Source: Bradyrhizobium sp. ISRA464
Lineage (GTDB): Bacteria; Pseudomonadota; Alphaproteobacteria; Rhizobiales; Xanthobacteraceae
Assembly: GCF_029910095.1 (NCBI RefSeq)
Contig: NZ_CP094526.1
Coordinates: 6,944,001-7,008,000, forward strand
Direction of reading: 5' to 3'
Length of the DNA stretch: 64,000 nt
In this document: one piece after another, positions 56,672 to 64,000 of the stretch
Layout of the letters: the number at the start of each line of letters is the position of its first letter
Numbering within the stretch: the stretch's first letter is position 1
Made by a program: the position numbers and the translations under genes
The notes under the pieces: generated by a model
Seen by the model: the letters and a program-made list of their open reading frames with translations, nothing else
The model's database searches: none
Told to the model about the DNA's origin: nothing

Positions 56672-58081
56672 TCATTCCGACGCCTCAAGGATCCTGCGCT
56701 CAACCAACCACGACACCATGCGCCGCCCGCGCTCACGACTGGTGTCCCGCCCCAATTGGTGTCCAAGCGCCTCAAGGCTGTCGCTCTGCGCCATGCACTC
56801 CAGCAGCGTCTCGACCGCGACCCCGTCGAGATAGGCGAACGGGCGCTCAAGCGCCGGATGATGCAGGCCCTTGCGCAAAGTAACGCGGTCGCGTTCGATG
56901 ATTGGCACATCGGCAATGTGAACATCGCGCGACAGGCGCATCTTTCCAACGAATGTCCGTGGCGACCGCAGCGGCATCGGCCACGCCGGAGCTTGCGGTA
57001 TGGCCGCGCGCTCGTGCCAGAACGGGGCCGACGTCGTGCCCGCCACCGCCGCATAGTGTCGCGCCGCTGCCGCGCGATGCCGCTCAACCGTGTCCTTCCG
57101 GGCGTCCCGATAGAAGGTTATGGCGGCCCCCGCATCTTCGGGACGTGTGAGCATGGTATGGACCACGATCGCGGCCTGGAGGCCGGAATTCATCGCTGCC
57201 TGAACGCCCTGCGACGACAGCGGATCGAGCGAGAAGCTCGCCTCCCCGACCTTGATCGAATTTTCCGTCACGCACACGGCGCTCTGATGCGGCGTGGCTT
57301 CGTGGAGCCGGACTCCGCCGTCCAGCTTGCCGCGCAGACAATCCCGCAGCAGCAACGACTCCGAAAGCCGGTCCCGATATTCGGCTTCGATATCGCGCCG
57401 GCGCCGGCCGCGACATTGGCCGCCATCGACGAAGACCATGGCGCAAAACCCGCCGTCCGATCGTGGCGCGCCCCAGTACCAACAGGTCCGTCCTGCCTCG
57501 ACGCGGTTGGGACCGGGGACGAGCGGGGTATCACGCCAATGCCCCGACAGCGCCGCTGTCAGGGGTCCCGCCGGCGGCTCCGTCTTGCGGATATTGGAGT
57601 AGCGGCCCGCGGCATCGACGAGAAACCGGGCCGAGACCAGCAAGCTGCCTTCGCCCGTCTCGACCGGAACGCGCCATCCCTCAGGGCACGCACGCGGCGC
57701 CTTCGCCCTTGCCGGCTGGAGGACGCGCACGCCGGCCCTCCTCGCCGCATCAAGGAGAATTGCGTCGAAGCGTCCGCGGTCGACGATCAAGCCAAAGCGA
57801 CCGGGTGGCGGCGACACGTCCTCGTCGGCCTCAGCGGCCCATCGCAGCACGGATTTCTCAACCCGCACGAACCCGGCTTGCGCAACGTCGTCGCAGATCC
57901 CGAGAAGGTCGAGAACAGTCCAGACCGACGGCGCCATCGCCTCGCCGACACGCGAACGCGGAAATGCGCTCCGCTCGATCAGGATGACTTCGTGGCCGAG
58001 CCCTGCGAGCCGCGCCGCGAACGCCGCGCCGGACGGCCCGCCGCCGATCACGCAGACTTCGGCGCTCGTCAAGCGGGTCAC
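56672..58081 (-). CDS. FAD-dependent monooxygenase, LodB/QhpG-like maturation flavoprotein
   Basis: A 469-residue flavoprotein with a GTG start whose GTGA overlaps the radical SAM stop. Residues 8-40 are the Rossmann FAD site (VCVIGGGPSGAAFAARLAGLGHEVILIERS), followed by RVGEAMAPSVW. The DG-like motif FLVDAAGRYSN and the late GEASFSLDPLSSQGVQAAMNSGLQAA complete a halogenase/PHBH-type fold. LodB and GoxB (for LodA-type oxidases) and QhpG (for quinohaemoprotein amine dehydrogenase) belong to this group and hydroxylate the Trp that becomes tryptophylquinone. The operon also has a LodA-C-like protein, so I infer the same role here. A small-molecule halogenase or hydroxylase is the alternative. 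Confidence 0.8.
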   Translation of the reverse strand: MTRLTSAEVCVIGGGPSGAAFAARLAGLGHEVILIERSAFPRSRVGEAMAPSVWTVLDLLGICDDVAQAGFVRVEKSVLRWAAEADEDVSPPPGRFGLIVDRGRFDAILLDAARRAGVRVLQPARAKAPRACPEGWRVPVETGEGSLLVSARFLVDAAGRYSNIRKTEPPAGPLTAALSGHWRDTPLVPGPNRVEAGRTCWYWGAPRSDGGFCAMVFVDGGQCRGRRRRDIEAEYRDRLSESLLLRDCLRGKLDGGVRLHEATPHQSAVCVTENSIKVGEASFSLDPLSSQGVQAAMNSGLQAAIVVHTMLTRPEDAGAAITFYRDARKDTVERHRAAAARHYAAVAGTTSAPFWHERAAIPQAPAWPMPLRSPRTFVGKMRLSRDVHIADVPIIERDRVTLRKGLHHPALERPFAYLDGVAVETLLECMAQSDSLEALGHQLGRDTSRERGRRMVSWLVERRILEASE

Positions 58082-59433
58082 GGCAACGCCGCGACGTCGA
58101 CTGCAGCCCGACCATCGGGGGCCGCCGCGCCGCTGAAATAGTCAGGACGAAGCACGGAGAGCCTCACATAGGCCTGCAGGCAATACTCCAGCCATCCTCT
58201 GATGAAATCGCAAGCCGGCCGTCCCCGGGCGATCACCTCGTGATGGCAGCCGCCGCCGCAGAGGTAGCGCGCCCAACAGGAGCGGCAGGGCTCCTGCCGA
58301 TCGACCAGACGTTCCTCGAGCCATTGCCGCTGACGCGCCCGGTCGACGCCTGTCTCGACGTGCCCCATCGCGCCGGCGTCATCATCGACGAAGCGATGGC
58401 AGGCGAACATGTTGCCATCGGCCGACACACCGAAATACCCCGCGCCTGCGCCGCAGGGATAGGGACGATGGGTGCCGCGATGGATCTCGCGCATCGCGCT
58501 GTGCATGTTGGCGAACGGATAGCGCTTGCCCTGCGCCATGCGACGCTCAAACTCGCGCCCGCAGGCGACCATCTGCGCGAGCAGCACCTCGAAGTCGGAC
58601 GCAGCAAGCTCGCTCTTGCCGGTCGGCGAACGCAGCACCGGGGAGAACCCGACGCTGGTGAATCCCAGCTCGGCGAACCCGTCCAGGGTTTCGCGAAGAT
58701 CGAGATTGTCCGGCGTCACCGTGACACGCGCGGAAATCTGCATGCGGCGCTGCATCGCGAGCAACGGCATCACATTCTCGATCGCCCGCTGATAGCTGCC
58801 GCGCCCGTTCTTGAACGGCCGCTGCCGATCGTGAACGGCCCCGATGCCGTCGAGGCTCACCGTCACCGCAAATCGATGTCGCTCGAAGAACTCGCCGTCA
58901 TCCGGCCGCAGCAGCGTGCCGTTGGTCGTGACCGAGAATTTGGCGTTGGCGCCCTTGGCACGCACCAGCCTCATTGCAAGCTCGGTCGCGTCACGGAGCA
59001 ATTCGCGCGCCGCAAGCGGCTCGCCCCCCAGGAACGAGATATGGAGCGTGTCTCCCCTCTCCGCGTCGGCGAACAGTCTGCGCACCGCCGTTTCAGCCGT
59101 GCGCCATGCCATCTCCTTGGCCTTGCCGCCGAAGCTGCCCTCCTGCGCGTAGCAGTAAGTGCAGCCGAGATTGCAGGCTTGCGCGACCGCGAGCGACAAC
59201 GACCGCAGCGGCGGATCGCGCGGCGCCGCCATGGCCGTTGAGAGCGGACGCGACAACCCTATCGCTTCACGCACCGCGCCCGGACCGAGCCCCGCCGCAC
59301 GAAGCAGCTCTTCCCTGGTCTCTTCGTCGAGCGCGAAGACCTGCGAGGCGTCCGCCAGCAGGGCGTGCGGCCCGAATTCGGTATCGAACAGATGAACGTC
59401 AGGCGACGCGTCGGGCAGGCTCGCCGTGATCAT
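58078..59433 (-). CDS. Radical SAM/SPASM peptide- or protein-modifying enzyme
   Basis: A 451-residue protein. The N-terminal 75 residues resemble a peptide-recognition domain (VHLFDTEFGPHALLADASQVFALDEE). The radical SAM site is CNLGCTYCYA (C87, C91, C94), with the SAM-binding GGEPL and TTNGTLL. The SPASM region carries additional Cys clusters (PCGAGAGYFGVSADGNMFACHRF, EPCRSCWARYLCGGGCHHE, CDFIRGW) for two auxiliary 4Fe-4S clusters. Relatives such as QhpD make Cys thioether cross-links in quinoprotein subunits; others mature peptides. Its ATG overlaps the LodA-C-like stop (ATGA), so that protein is the natural substrate candidate. No small precursor peptide gene was found nearby. Confidence 0.9.
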   Translation of the reverse strand: MITASLPDASPDVHLFDTEFGPHALLADASQVFALDEETREELLRAAGLGPGAVREAIGLSRPLSTAMAAPRDPPLRSLSLAVAQACNLGCTYCYAQEGSFGGKAKEMAWRTAETAVRRLFADAERGDTLHISFLGGEPLAARELLRDATELAMRLVRAKGANAKFSVTTNGTLLRPDDGEFFERHRFAVTVSLDGIGAVHDRQRPFKNGRGSYQRAIENVMPLLAMQRRMQISARVTVTPDNLDLRETLDGFAELGFTSVGFSPVLRSPTGKSELAASDFEVLLAQMVACGREFERRMAQGKRYPFANMHSAMREIHRGTHRPYPCGAGAGYFGVSADGNMFACHRFVDDDAGAMGHVETGVDRARQRQWLEERLVDRQEPCRSCWARYLCGGGCHHEVIARGRPACDFIRGWLEYCLQAYVRLSVLRPDYFSGAAAPDGRAAVDVAALP

Positions 59434-61175
59434 TGTTGCGGCCAGAATGGAATGCCGATGCCGTCCGCTGCCAGTTTTTCACCGACCTGGAGCAGCTCAT
59501 TCATCTTCAGCCGCGCGGCATTGACCAGCGGCGCCCCCTCCGTCATCCCCCCGCGCGCGTAGTCCGTGTAGCCCTTGTCGAGGTCGCGCAGGATGTCCTG
59601 GTAGATCGCGAGCGCCGCGGCCGCCTGACTGGGCGTGCCGATCTCAACCCGCCGCAGATACGGCAAGGCCGGTTCAGCGCCCTGATACGCCTTGAGCGCA
59701 GTCTCCACCTCGCGGAAGCGGCTGTAGTGGTCGACACCGTCACTGTCGATCCGTTCGGCGAGCTCGATCGCATGAGCGGGATAGATCGGTGATCGCAGGG
59801 TCGCGATCACCTTGGCATAGGCACCGTCGAGGAAGCCGCTCGGCCGTTCGATGTTGATGAAGTCGTTCAGCGCGTCGGGCGTCAGGCGGCGCAATGCAGC
59901 GTCGCGCCAGCCGCCCTTCCCGTCGGGCAACTTCTTCGCCGGATGTAAAACCGGCTCGTAGGACGGGATGAGGCGGGCGTCGTGCAGCATCCAAAGGAGC
60001 TCGTTGACCCAGCGCAGGTGCTGCATTTCGCAGGTGGCGATGATCATCAGGCCGCCGCGGATGAAGGTGACGTCGTCCTTCATCGTGTTCCAATGCGATC
60101 CCGCCGCCTCCTCGGGAGAGAGCAGCGAAAAGCGCGCATAGAGATATTCGAGCGCGAGCGCCATCTCCATCGGGCCGAGCTTGTCGCGCAATTCGCGCGC
60201 GAGCTCTTCCGGGCTTGCGAACGGATTGGCATACCTTTCCCGCAGCGGGACGTAGACCGAATCGATCTCCCGGTCGTGGAGCACGACGTTAAGGTTCTGC
60301 CACTCGTGATTGATCTGGAAGTGATCGAACTGGTAGGGGCGGTTCTTGGCGATGGTGTTCGCCGCCTCCGCCGACACGTCGCGCGACCGCTCGGCGCGCA
60401 GCCAGTCGACCCGCAAATTGGCCAGCAGCGGATTGGCAGCCTCACCGTTCGGCAGTATCCGCTCGCCGGGCTCGAGTTCCTGGAAGACAGCGTCTGGATG
60501 ATTGGAGGCCCAATACATGCAGGCGCAGTCGCGAAAATCATGCTGCCAGGGCGAGCAAAGACTCTGCAGCAGTTCGCCCGGCAGATAGGCGCCACTGATC
60601 ACGCCCGTGACGGGGTCAGTGAAGTGCCGCCGCCAGCCGTCGAATACGACCTCGGCGCCATCGGCCACACCGCGTCGCTTCAGCCCGATCTTCAACGCGC
60701 CCGGCGCGAGCCCGCGCAGCAACCGCCAGACGTAGAGGCCATCGAGGGGATAATCCGGATTGTCGGGGTTGTGCAGGTGCATCGACAGACGCTTGCCGGC
60801 CTGCTCCACCCATTCGAGATACCAGTCGGTATGCGCGTCCAGCGTGCTGGCGTTCAGCTCGATATCGAGCAACAGCCGCCGTGCGTCGGCGTTGTCCGCC
60901 TGCAGCTCCGGATCGAACAGATAGTCGACATATCTGAGCCACGCGCCGTAACGCTGCGGTTCGTCATAGGGCGCGCTGTTGTCGTCGCGGCCGACGAATT
61001 CAAAGACCAGGCCCGGGAAGAACCGGCGATCGAAATTGCGAACATCGACCTCGAGGCCCGGGTAGCAATTGCCGACCGCGTCCTCGAGCCGCGTCACGGC
61101 CGGATTGCCGGGCACCTGATAGGCGGCGCGGGCAGTGAGATTGCGCGGAAATATCTTTCCCGATCGCTTGTCCAT
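59430..61175 (-). CDS. LodA-C-like (putative tryptophylquinone) oxidase subunit with ferritin-like region
   Basis: From the ATG at 61175 (AGGA eight bases upstream; a GTG at 61190 overlaps the previous stop) the protein is 581 residues. NCYPGLEVDVRNFDRRFFPG near the N-terminus, and LPGELLQSLCSPWQHDFRDC followed by ACMYWASNHPDAV (residues about 204-235), resemble the cofactor region of LodA/GoxA oxidases, where one Cys and one Trp form cysteine tryptophylquinone. Candidates here, counted from 61190, are C222 or C224 and W227. The C-terminal half is helical, with LMIIATCEMQHLRWVNELLWMLHD like the VioB-type ferritin-like family. It has no signal peptide. Function is inferred, and the family link needs a profile search. 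Confidence 0.65.
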   Translation of the reverse strand: MDKRSGKIFPRNLTARAAYQVPGNPAVTRLEDAVGNCYPGLEVDVRNFDRRFFPGLVFEFVGRDDNSAPYDEPQRYGAWLRYVDYLFDPELQADNADARRLLLDIELNASTLDAHTDWYLEWVEQAGKRLSMHLHNPDNPDYPLDGLYVWRLLRGLAPGALKIGLKRRGVADGAEVVFDGWRRHFTDPVTGVISGAYLPGELLQSLCSPWQHDFRDCACMYWASNHPDAVFQELEPGERILPNGEAANPLLANLRVDWLRAERSRDVSAEAANTIAKNRPYQFDHFQINHEWQNLNVVLHDREIDSVYVPLRERYANPFASPEELARELRDKLGPMEMALALEYLYARFSLLSPEEAAGSHWNTMKDDVTFIRGGLMIIATCEMQHLRWVNELLWMLHDARLIPSYEPVLHPAKKLPDGKGGWRDAALRRLTPDALNDFINIERPSGFLDGAYAKVIATLRSPIYPAHAIELAERIDSDGVDHYSRFREVETALKAYQGAEPALPYLRRVEIGTPSQAAAALAIYQDILRDLDKGYTDYARGGMTEGAPLVNAARLKMNELLQVGEKLAADGIGIPFWPQQ

Positions 61176-61186
61176 GGCTGATGTCC

Positions 61187-62836
61187 TCACGCCTTCCGCG
61201 GCTGGCCGGCCGCGGTGTCGGCCGCGGCCTGCTCCGCCAGCAAGTCGATGAACCTCATCAGCGTGTCGTAGTCACGCCAGGTCAGGGACAGCGCGTTCTC
61301 GTCGGAGTCGCGCATGAAGGGCGGCATGCGCATGTCATGCAGGCCGTCGCGCGACACGCGGGAGTCGCGGAAGCTCGGATTGGGGACTTTCCCCGGCGCT
61401 TCTTCAAATTGGGAGAAGCGGCCATATGGCGGCCGGATCAGTCGTTGGACATGCTCCTTGCGGGTGCGCAGGAAATCCCGCAACGTGATCAGGTCGGTGA
61501 GCGGCGCATGCGCCGCCATCGCAACCGCGGAATAGGGCAATGGCAGGAACGGGACGCCGTCGCTCTGCTGCGCGACCTTGTCGGAATCCAGCAGGATCGG
61601 CGTGAGGTCGACATACGGCTTGTCGTCCTTTGTCATCATGCGCTTGTCGATCTGCGGAAGCCCGGAATAGTTCGGCGGCGGCGGATCGTTGATATTGCTC
61701 TGGATCGCCTTGTAGCGCACCGCGTCGAGATTCATCAGGCCCGCAGTCTCGAAGACGCGCGCGAACAGATCGGCGATCTCGGCACCGGTCTCTTTGATCG
61801 TTTGCTCGGATACCTCGACCGGCGGCAGCTCGCGGTCCGCGAGATCCCCGGCCAGCGACGCGAAGGGCCGACGGTCCGGGGCGTAGTCGGGCACGCCGGA
61901 CAGCACCCTCGCGGTCGCGACGAAACGTGCCCCGGCGACGACGAGTTGCGCCGAGATGACGCCGTCGCAGGTGTCGTCGACCACGCCCCAGGACCGCCAG
62001 TCGCCGACATCGGCACCGTCGTAGGAATCGCACGGCTGGGGATCGGTCTGCCCCGGCGCGTTCATGATGTAGGTCGACCACGGCGTGTCGGGGTTGAGGA
62101 TGCGGTTGCGCGCCGGCACGATTTCGTGGATCGCGCCGGGCAAGATCGCCGCGGCGATGATGTCGCCGGGCTGTCCCGGCGACGATGGGCCCGCGATCGC
62201 ATTGGGTGGTCCGTAGACTTCGCCACGTGCCGGCGTGAAGCGGACGCGGATTTGCGACAGGTCGATGCCCATCGCCGTCGCCGGCGCCGGCTTGATCACC
62301 TGGAACGCCCCGAGCGGTATCGGATGGTCCGGATAGACCAGCGGTTCCTGACCCGGCGTGTGCGGGCTGATGGCAAGCAACGGCTTGCGCTCATGGTCGG
62401 TGCCGCTGACCTCGAGCCGCGCGATATAGGAGCACGCCGGAGATCCGGTTCGCCGCTGCGCCTTGCAGTTGGCCACGGTCACGTTGAACTGCAGGTTGTC
62501 GATCGACGCCCCCAATTGCGCCAGCCGGGCCGGCGTCGCCCTCTCCTCCCGGACCTCGCCGTCGTGCGACGACTGGACTCTCAGCCACAGCTCGAAGAAC
62601 GGCGCCGCCGGTCTTAGCTGATCGCCATCCTTGAACCTGATGACATTGGGAATATACGGCCGAAGCGATCCGTCAGCGCCGACGTCCAGCGTGACGGCGG
62701 GCTTGATCACCGTTTGATGGGCTCCGTGCGTCGAGACGTCGGTGTCCCATTCGAACGCCTCCAGCGGATTGTCGCTGCCGCCAACCCGCGCGATCGCGAC
62801 CGGGGGCAGGAAATACATCTCGACGACACGATCCAT
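61187..62836 (-). CDS. LodA-N-like protein, partner of the downstream quinoprotein-like subunit
   Basis: A 549-residue protein that begins MDRVVEMYFLPPVAIARVGG, with IARVGG at residues 15-20. This matches the opening of LodA-type oxidases (pattern I-x-R-x-G-N-S near the start). The next part, AFEWDTDVSTHG and later IRFKDGDQLRPAAPFFELWLRV, also follows the LodA N-terminal layout (RF/R-x-A-A-R-F-R). The remainder is not recognised: it contains GDIIAAAILPGAIHEIVPARNRIL and a C-terminal helical part. The strong ribosome-binding site is GGGGAGGGA. Its stop lies 11 bp before the start of the LodA-C-like gene, so I read the pair as a split LodA-like enzyme. Confidence 0.55.
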   Translation of the reverse strand: MDRVVEMYFLPPVAIARVGGSDNPLEAFEWDTDVSTHGAHQTVIKPAVTLDVGADGSLRPYIPNVIRFKDGDQLRPAAPFFELWLRVQSSHDGEVREERATPARLAQLGASIDNLQFNVTVANCKAQRRTGSPACSYIARLEVSGTDHERKPLLAISPHTPGQEPLVYPDHPIPLGAFQVIKPAPATAMGIDLSQIRVRFTPARGEVYGPPNAIAGPSSPGQPGDIIAAAILPGAIHEIVPARNRILNPDTPWSTYIMNAPGQTDPQPCDSYDGADVGDWRSWGVVDDTCDGVISAQLVVAGARFVATARVLSGVPDYAPDRRPFASLAGDLADRELPPVEVSEQTIKETGAEIADLFARVFETAGLMNLDAVRYKAIQSNINDPPPPNYSGLPQIDKRMMTKDDKPYVDLTPILLDSDKVAQQSDGVPFLPLPYSAVAMAAHAPLTDLITLRDFLRTRKEHVQRLIRPPYGRFSQFEEAPGKVPNPSFRDSRVSRDGLHDMRMPPFMRDSDENALSLTWRDYDTLMRFIDLLAEQAAADTAAGQPRKA

Positions 62837-62860
62837 ACATCCCTCCCCAACCTATCGAAG

Positions 62861-64000
62861 CTAGTCGCTGCCAGCGGAATAGGGTTCGCGCACGATGGGC
62901 CCCGGCGTGGGCGGCACCAAGGGCGGCTTGCGGCCTCTGCCCTTCAGCGCAACGGCCTGTTGGTAGCGGAAGAAGCCGTTGGGATCGTACTTATCCTTGA
63001 TCGCCACCAGTGACGAGTAGTAGTCGCCCCAATACGCCTTCGCGAAGTCCTTCTGCTGACGGCGCGGATAGTTCTGATAGGAATGTCCGTTGCAATAGGG
63101 CGCGTACATCTTCATGAAATCGTCAAGGAACTGCTCGTAGGGGCCTTTTTCCTCGGGAGTCCGCCAGAACAGGCCGAAGAACGTGTTCATCAGCACATCG
63201 CGATGGATGAATGCGTTGGCGCCCTTGCGCACGCGATTGATCTGGCCGCCATAGGGCTCGATCACGAACCAGCTCCATGGGCACGGCGATTGCGCGAAGC
63301 GGTCCATGATTTTCCGCCAGTCCTTCAGGCTCAAGGGCCGCGAAACGTAGGCGCTCTGCTTGTCCTCCATCACCGAGTTCGGCACGTCGGGGATCGGAAA
63401 GGGCTTGTCGACGATGTAGCGGTTCACCGCCAGATAGGTGTCGACCATGTCGACCTGCAGCTGGACGCCCTTGATCGCCAGCAATGAAGAGAGCGCGGCC
63501 ATGCCCTCTTCGCGGCTTCCATGATACGTGCCGCGCATCAGCATGACGTTCTTGCCCTGCTGGGCGGTGACGATCACCATGTAACCCAGCTGATCCGCGA
63601 CGCCCTTGGTCATGTAGTTCTTTTGCAGCTCGACGAGCGCCGCAGGTGCGTCCTCGATCGGCCACAGCAGACCAAAGCCCCAGATCTTCCAGAGGTCGTG
63701 TAACCGGTAGGTCGCCTGCAGCAGCACGCCGAAATTGTTGCCGGTCCCGCCGCGAATGGCCCAGAACAGATCCTTGTTCACGGTTTCGCTGGCCAGCACG
63801 ATGCTGCCATCCGCGAGCATGACGGTCGCATCGATCAGATTGTCGCAATTCATGCCGTATTCGCGGGAGGTGAAGCCGTAGCCGCCGCCCTGCATGTAGC
63901 CGGCGAGCGCCACGTCCTCGCAGGCGCCGCCCGGCATGTGCAGCCGGTAGCCGTTGAGCACTGCATTGATATGGCCAAACGTTGCGCCGGCGCCGATCAC
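62861..64000 (-). CDS. FAD-linked oxidase with berberine-bridge C-terminus, 5' end outside the window
   Basis: The visible 379 residues are the C-terminal part of a PCMH-type flavoprotein oxidase. GYMQGGGYGFTSREYGMNCDNLIDATVMLADGSIVLAS and DLFWAIRGGTGNNFGVLLQATYRLH are the second half of the FAD domain. The BBE domain closes with AKAYWGDYYSSLVAIKDKYDPNGFFRYQQAV. Enzymes of this class oxidise sugars, alkaloids or phenolics with oxygen and make hydrogen peroxide. It lies 24 bp upstream of the LodA-N-like gene and is probably the first visible gene of that operon. The FAD-attachment His/Cys residues lie beyond the window edge. Confidence 0.9.
   Translation of the reverse strand: MIGAGATFGHINAVLNGYRLHMPGGACEDVALAGYMQGGGYGFTSREYGMNCDNLIDATVMLADGSIVLASETVNKDLFWAIRGGTGNNFGVLLQATYRLHDLWKIWGFGLLWPIEDAPAALVELQKNYMTKGVADQLGYMVIVTAQQGKNVMLMRGTYHGSREEGMAALSSLLAIKGVQLQVDMVDTYLAVNRYIVDKPFPIPDVPNSVMEDKQSAYVSRPLSLKDWRKIMDRFAQSPCPWSWFVIEPYGGQINRVRKGANAFIHRDVLMNTFFGLFWRTPEEKGPYEQFLDDFMKMYAPYCNGHSYQNYPRRQQKDFAKAYWGDYYSSLVAIKDKYDPNGFFRYQQAVALKGRGRKPPLVPPTPGPIVREPYSAGSD

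Noticed and set aside
56756..58141. 461-residue open frame on the plus strand
   Set aside because: Antisense to the FAD monooxygenase, low-complexity Arg-rich translation, no ribosome-binding site.
58082..59430. Small RiPP precursor peptide gene for the radical SAM enzyme
   Set aside because: The genes overlap by a few bases and leave no room; no short Cys-rich frame with a ribosome-binding site was found in the operon, so the LodA-C-like protein is the better substrate candidate.
61181..62617. 478-residue open frame on the plus strand
   Set aside because: Antisense to the LodA-N-like gene, which has a strong ribosome-binding site and correct spacing in its operon; the plus frame is Arg/His-rich.

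Overview
The window is GC-rich chromosomal DNA from an alphaproteobacterium, most likely a Bradyrhizobium or close Rhizobiales relative. I base this on the groES-groEL operon with a CIRCE operator, the alphaproteobacterial style of the ABC, MHS and cyclase proteins, and the short palindromic repeats. No search could be run, so the taxonomy is inference. There is no rRNA, intact tRNA or CRISPR array.

Layout. 1-966: start of groEL, groES and CIRCE. 1331-4074: sfnG and a DszC-like acyl-CoA-dehydrogenase-fold enzyme (organosulfur use), followed by 1.4 kb with no convincing gene. 5443-9904: divergent GreA paralogue, membrane-anchored and secreted unknowns, TauE-like permease and a Cj0069-type ATP-grasp-like protein. 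10246-17149: catabolic cluster (amidohydrolase, polar amino-acid ABC transporter, class V aminotransferase) with a divergent IclR regulator.

17344-29457: 12.1 kb bounded by a perfect 50-bp direct repeat of the 3' half of a CAT-anticodon tRNA gene. It holds a conserved unknown, an IS200-type element, a frameshifted antitoxin-like gene, an MHS transporter pseudogene carrying a MITE-like insert, and a compact operon. That operon joins a Tat-exported molybdenum hydroxylase (IorA/IorB type), a periplasmic haem protein (DUF3365), a hybrid histidine kinase, a receiver and a receiver-cyclase.

29624-32776: MacAB-like efflux operon. 34123-41037: histidine kinase and NtrC-type activator, then a near-perfect sigma-54 promoter in front of two paralogous OB-like repeat proteins, an MFS permease and an ArsB-like carrier. 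41161-46804: class III cyclase; a LysR/peroxiredoxin ruin interrupted by an IS630 element; AraC regulator diverging from an AhpD-like and an RclC-like gene.

46850-52917: M20 deacylase, class III phospholyase/aminotransferase, hydroxylysine-kinase-like phosphotransferase, MHS transporter with a 5' lesion, and a divergent GntR regulator with palindromic operators. 53321-56662: SAM-cyclase-ATPase-TPR regulator.

56672-64000: the most interesting part, a translationally coupled operon of a berberine-bridge-type FAD oxidase, a LodA-N-like protein, a LodA-C-like protein with a Pro-Trp-Gln...Cys...Trp site and a ferritin-like segment, a radical SAM/SPASM enzyme and a LodB/QhpG-like flavoprotein. I interpret it as a split tryptophylquinone-type oxidase with two maturation enzymes.
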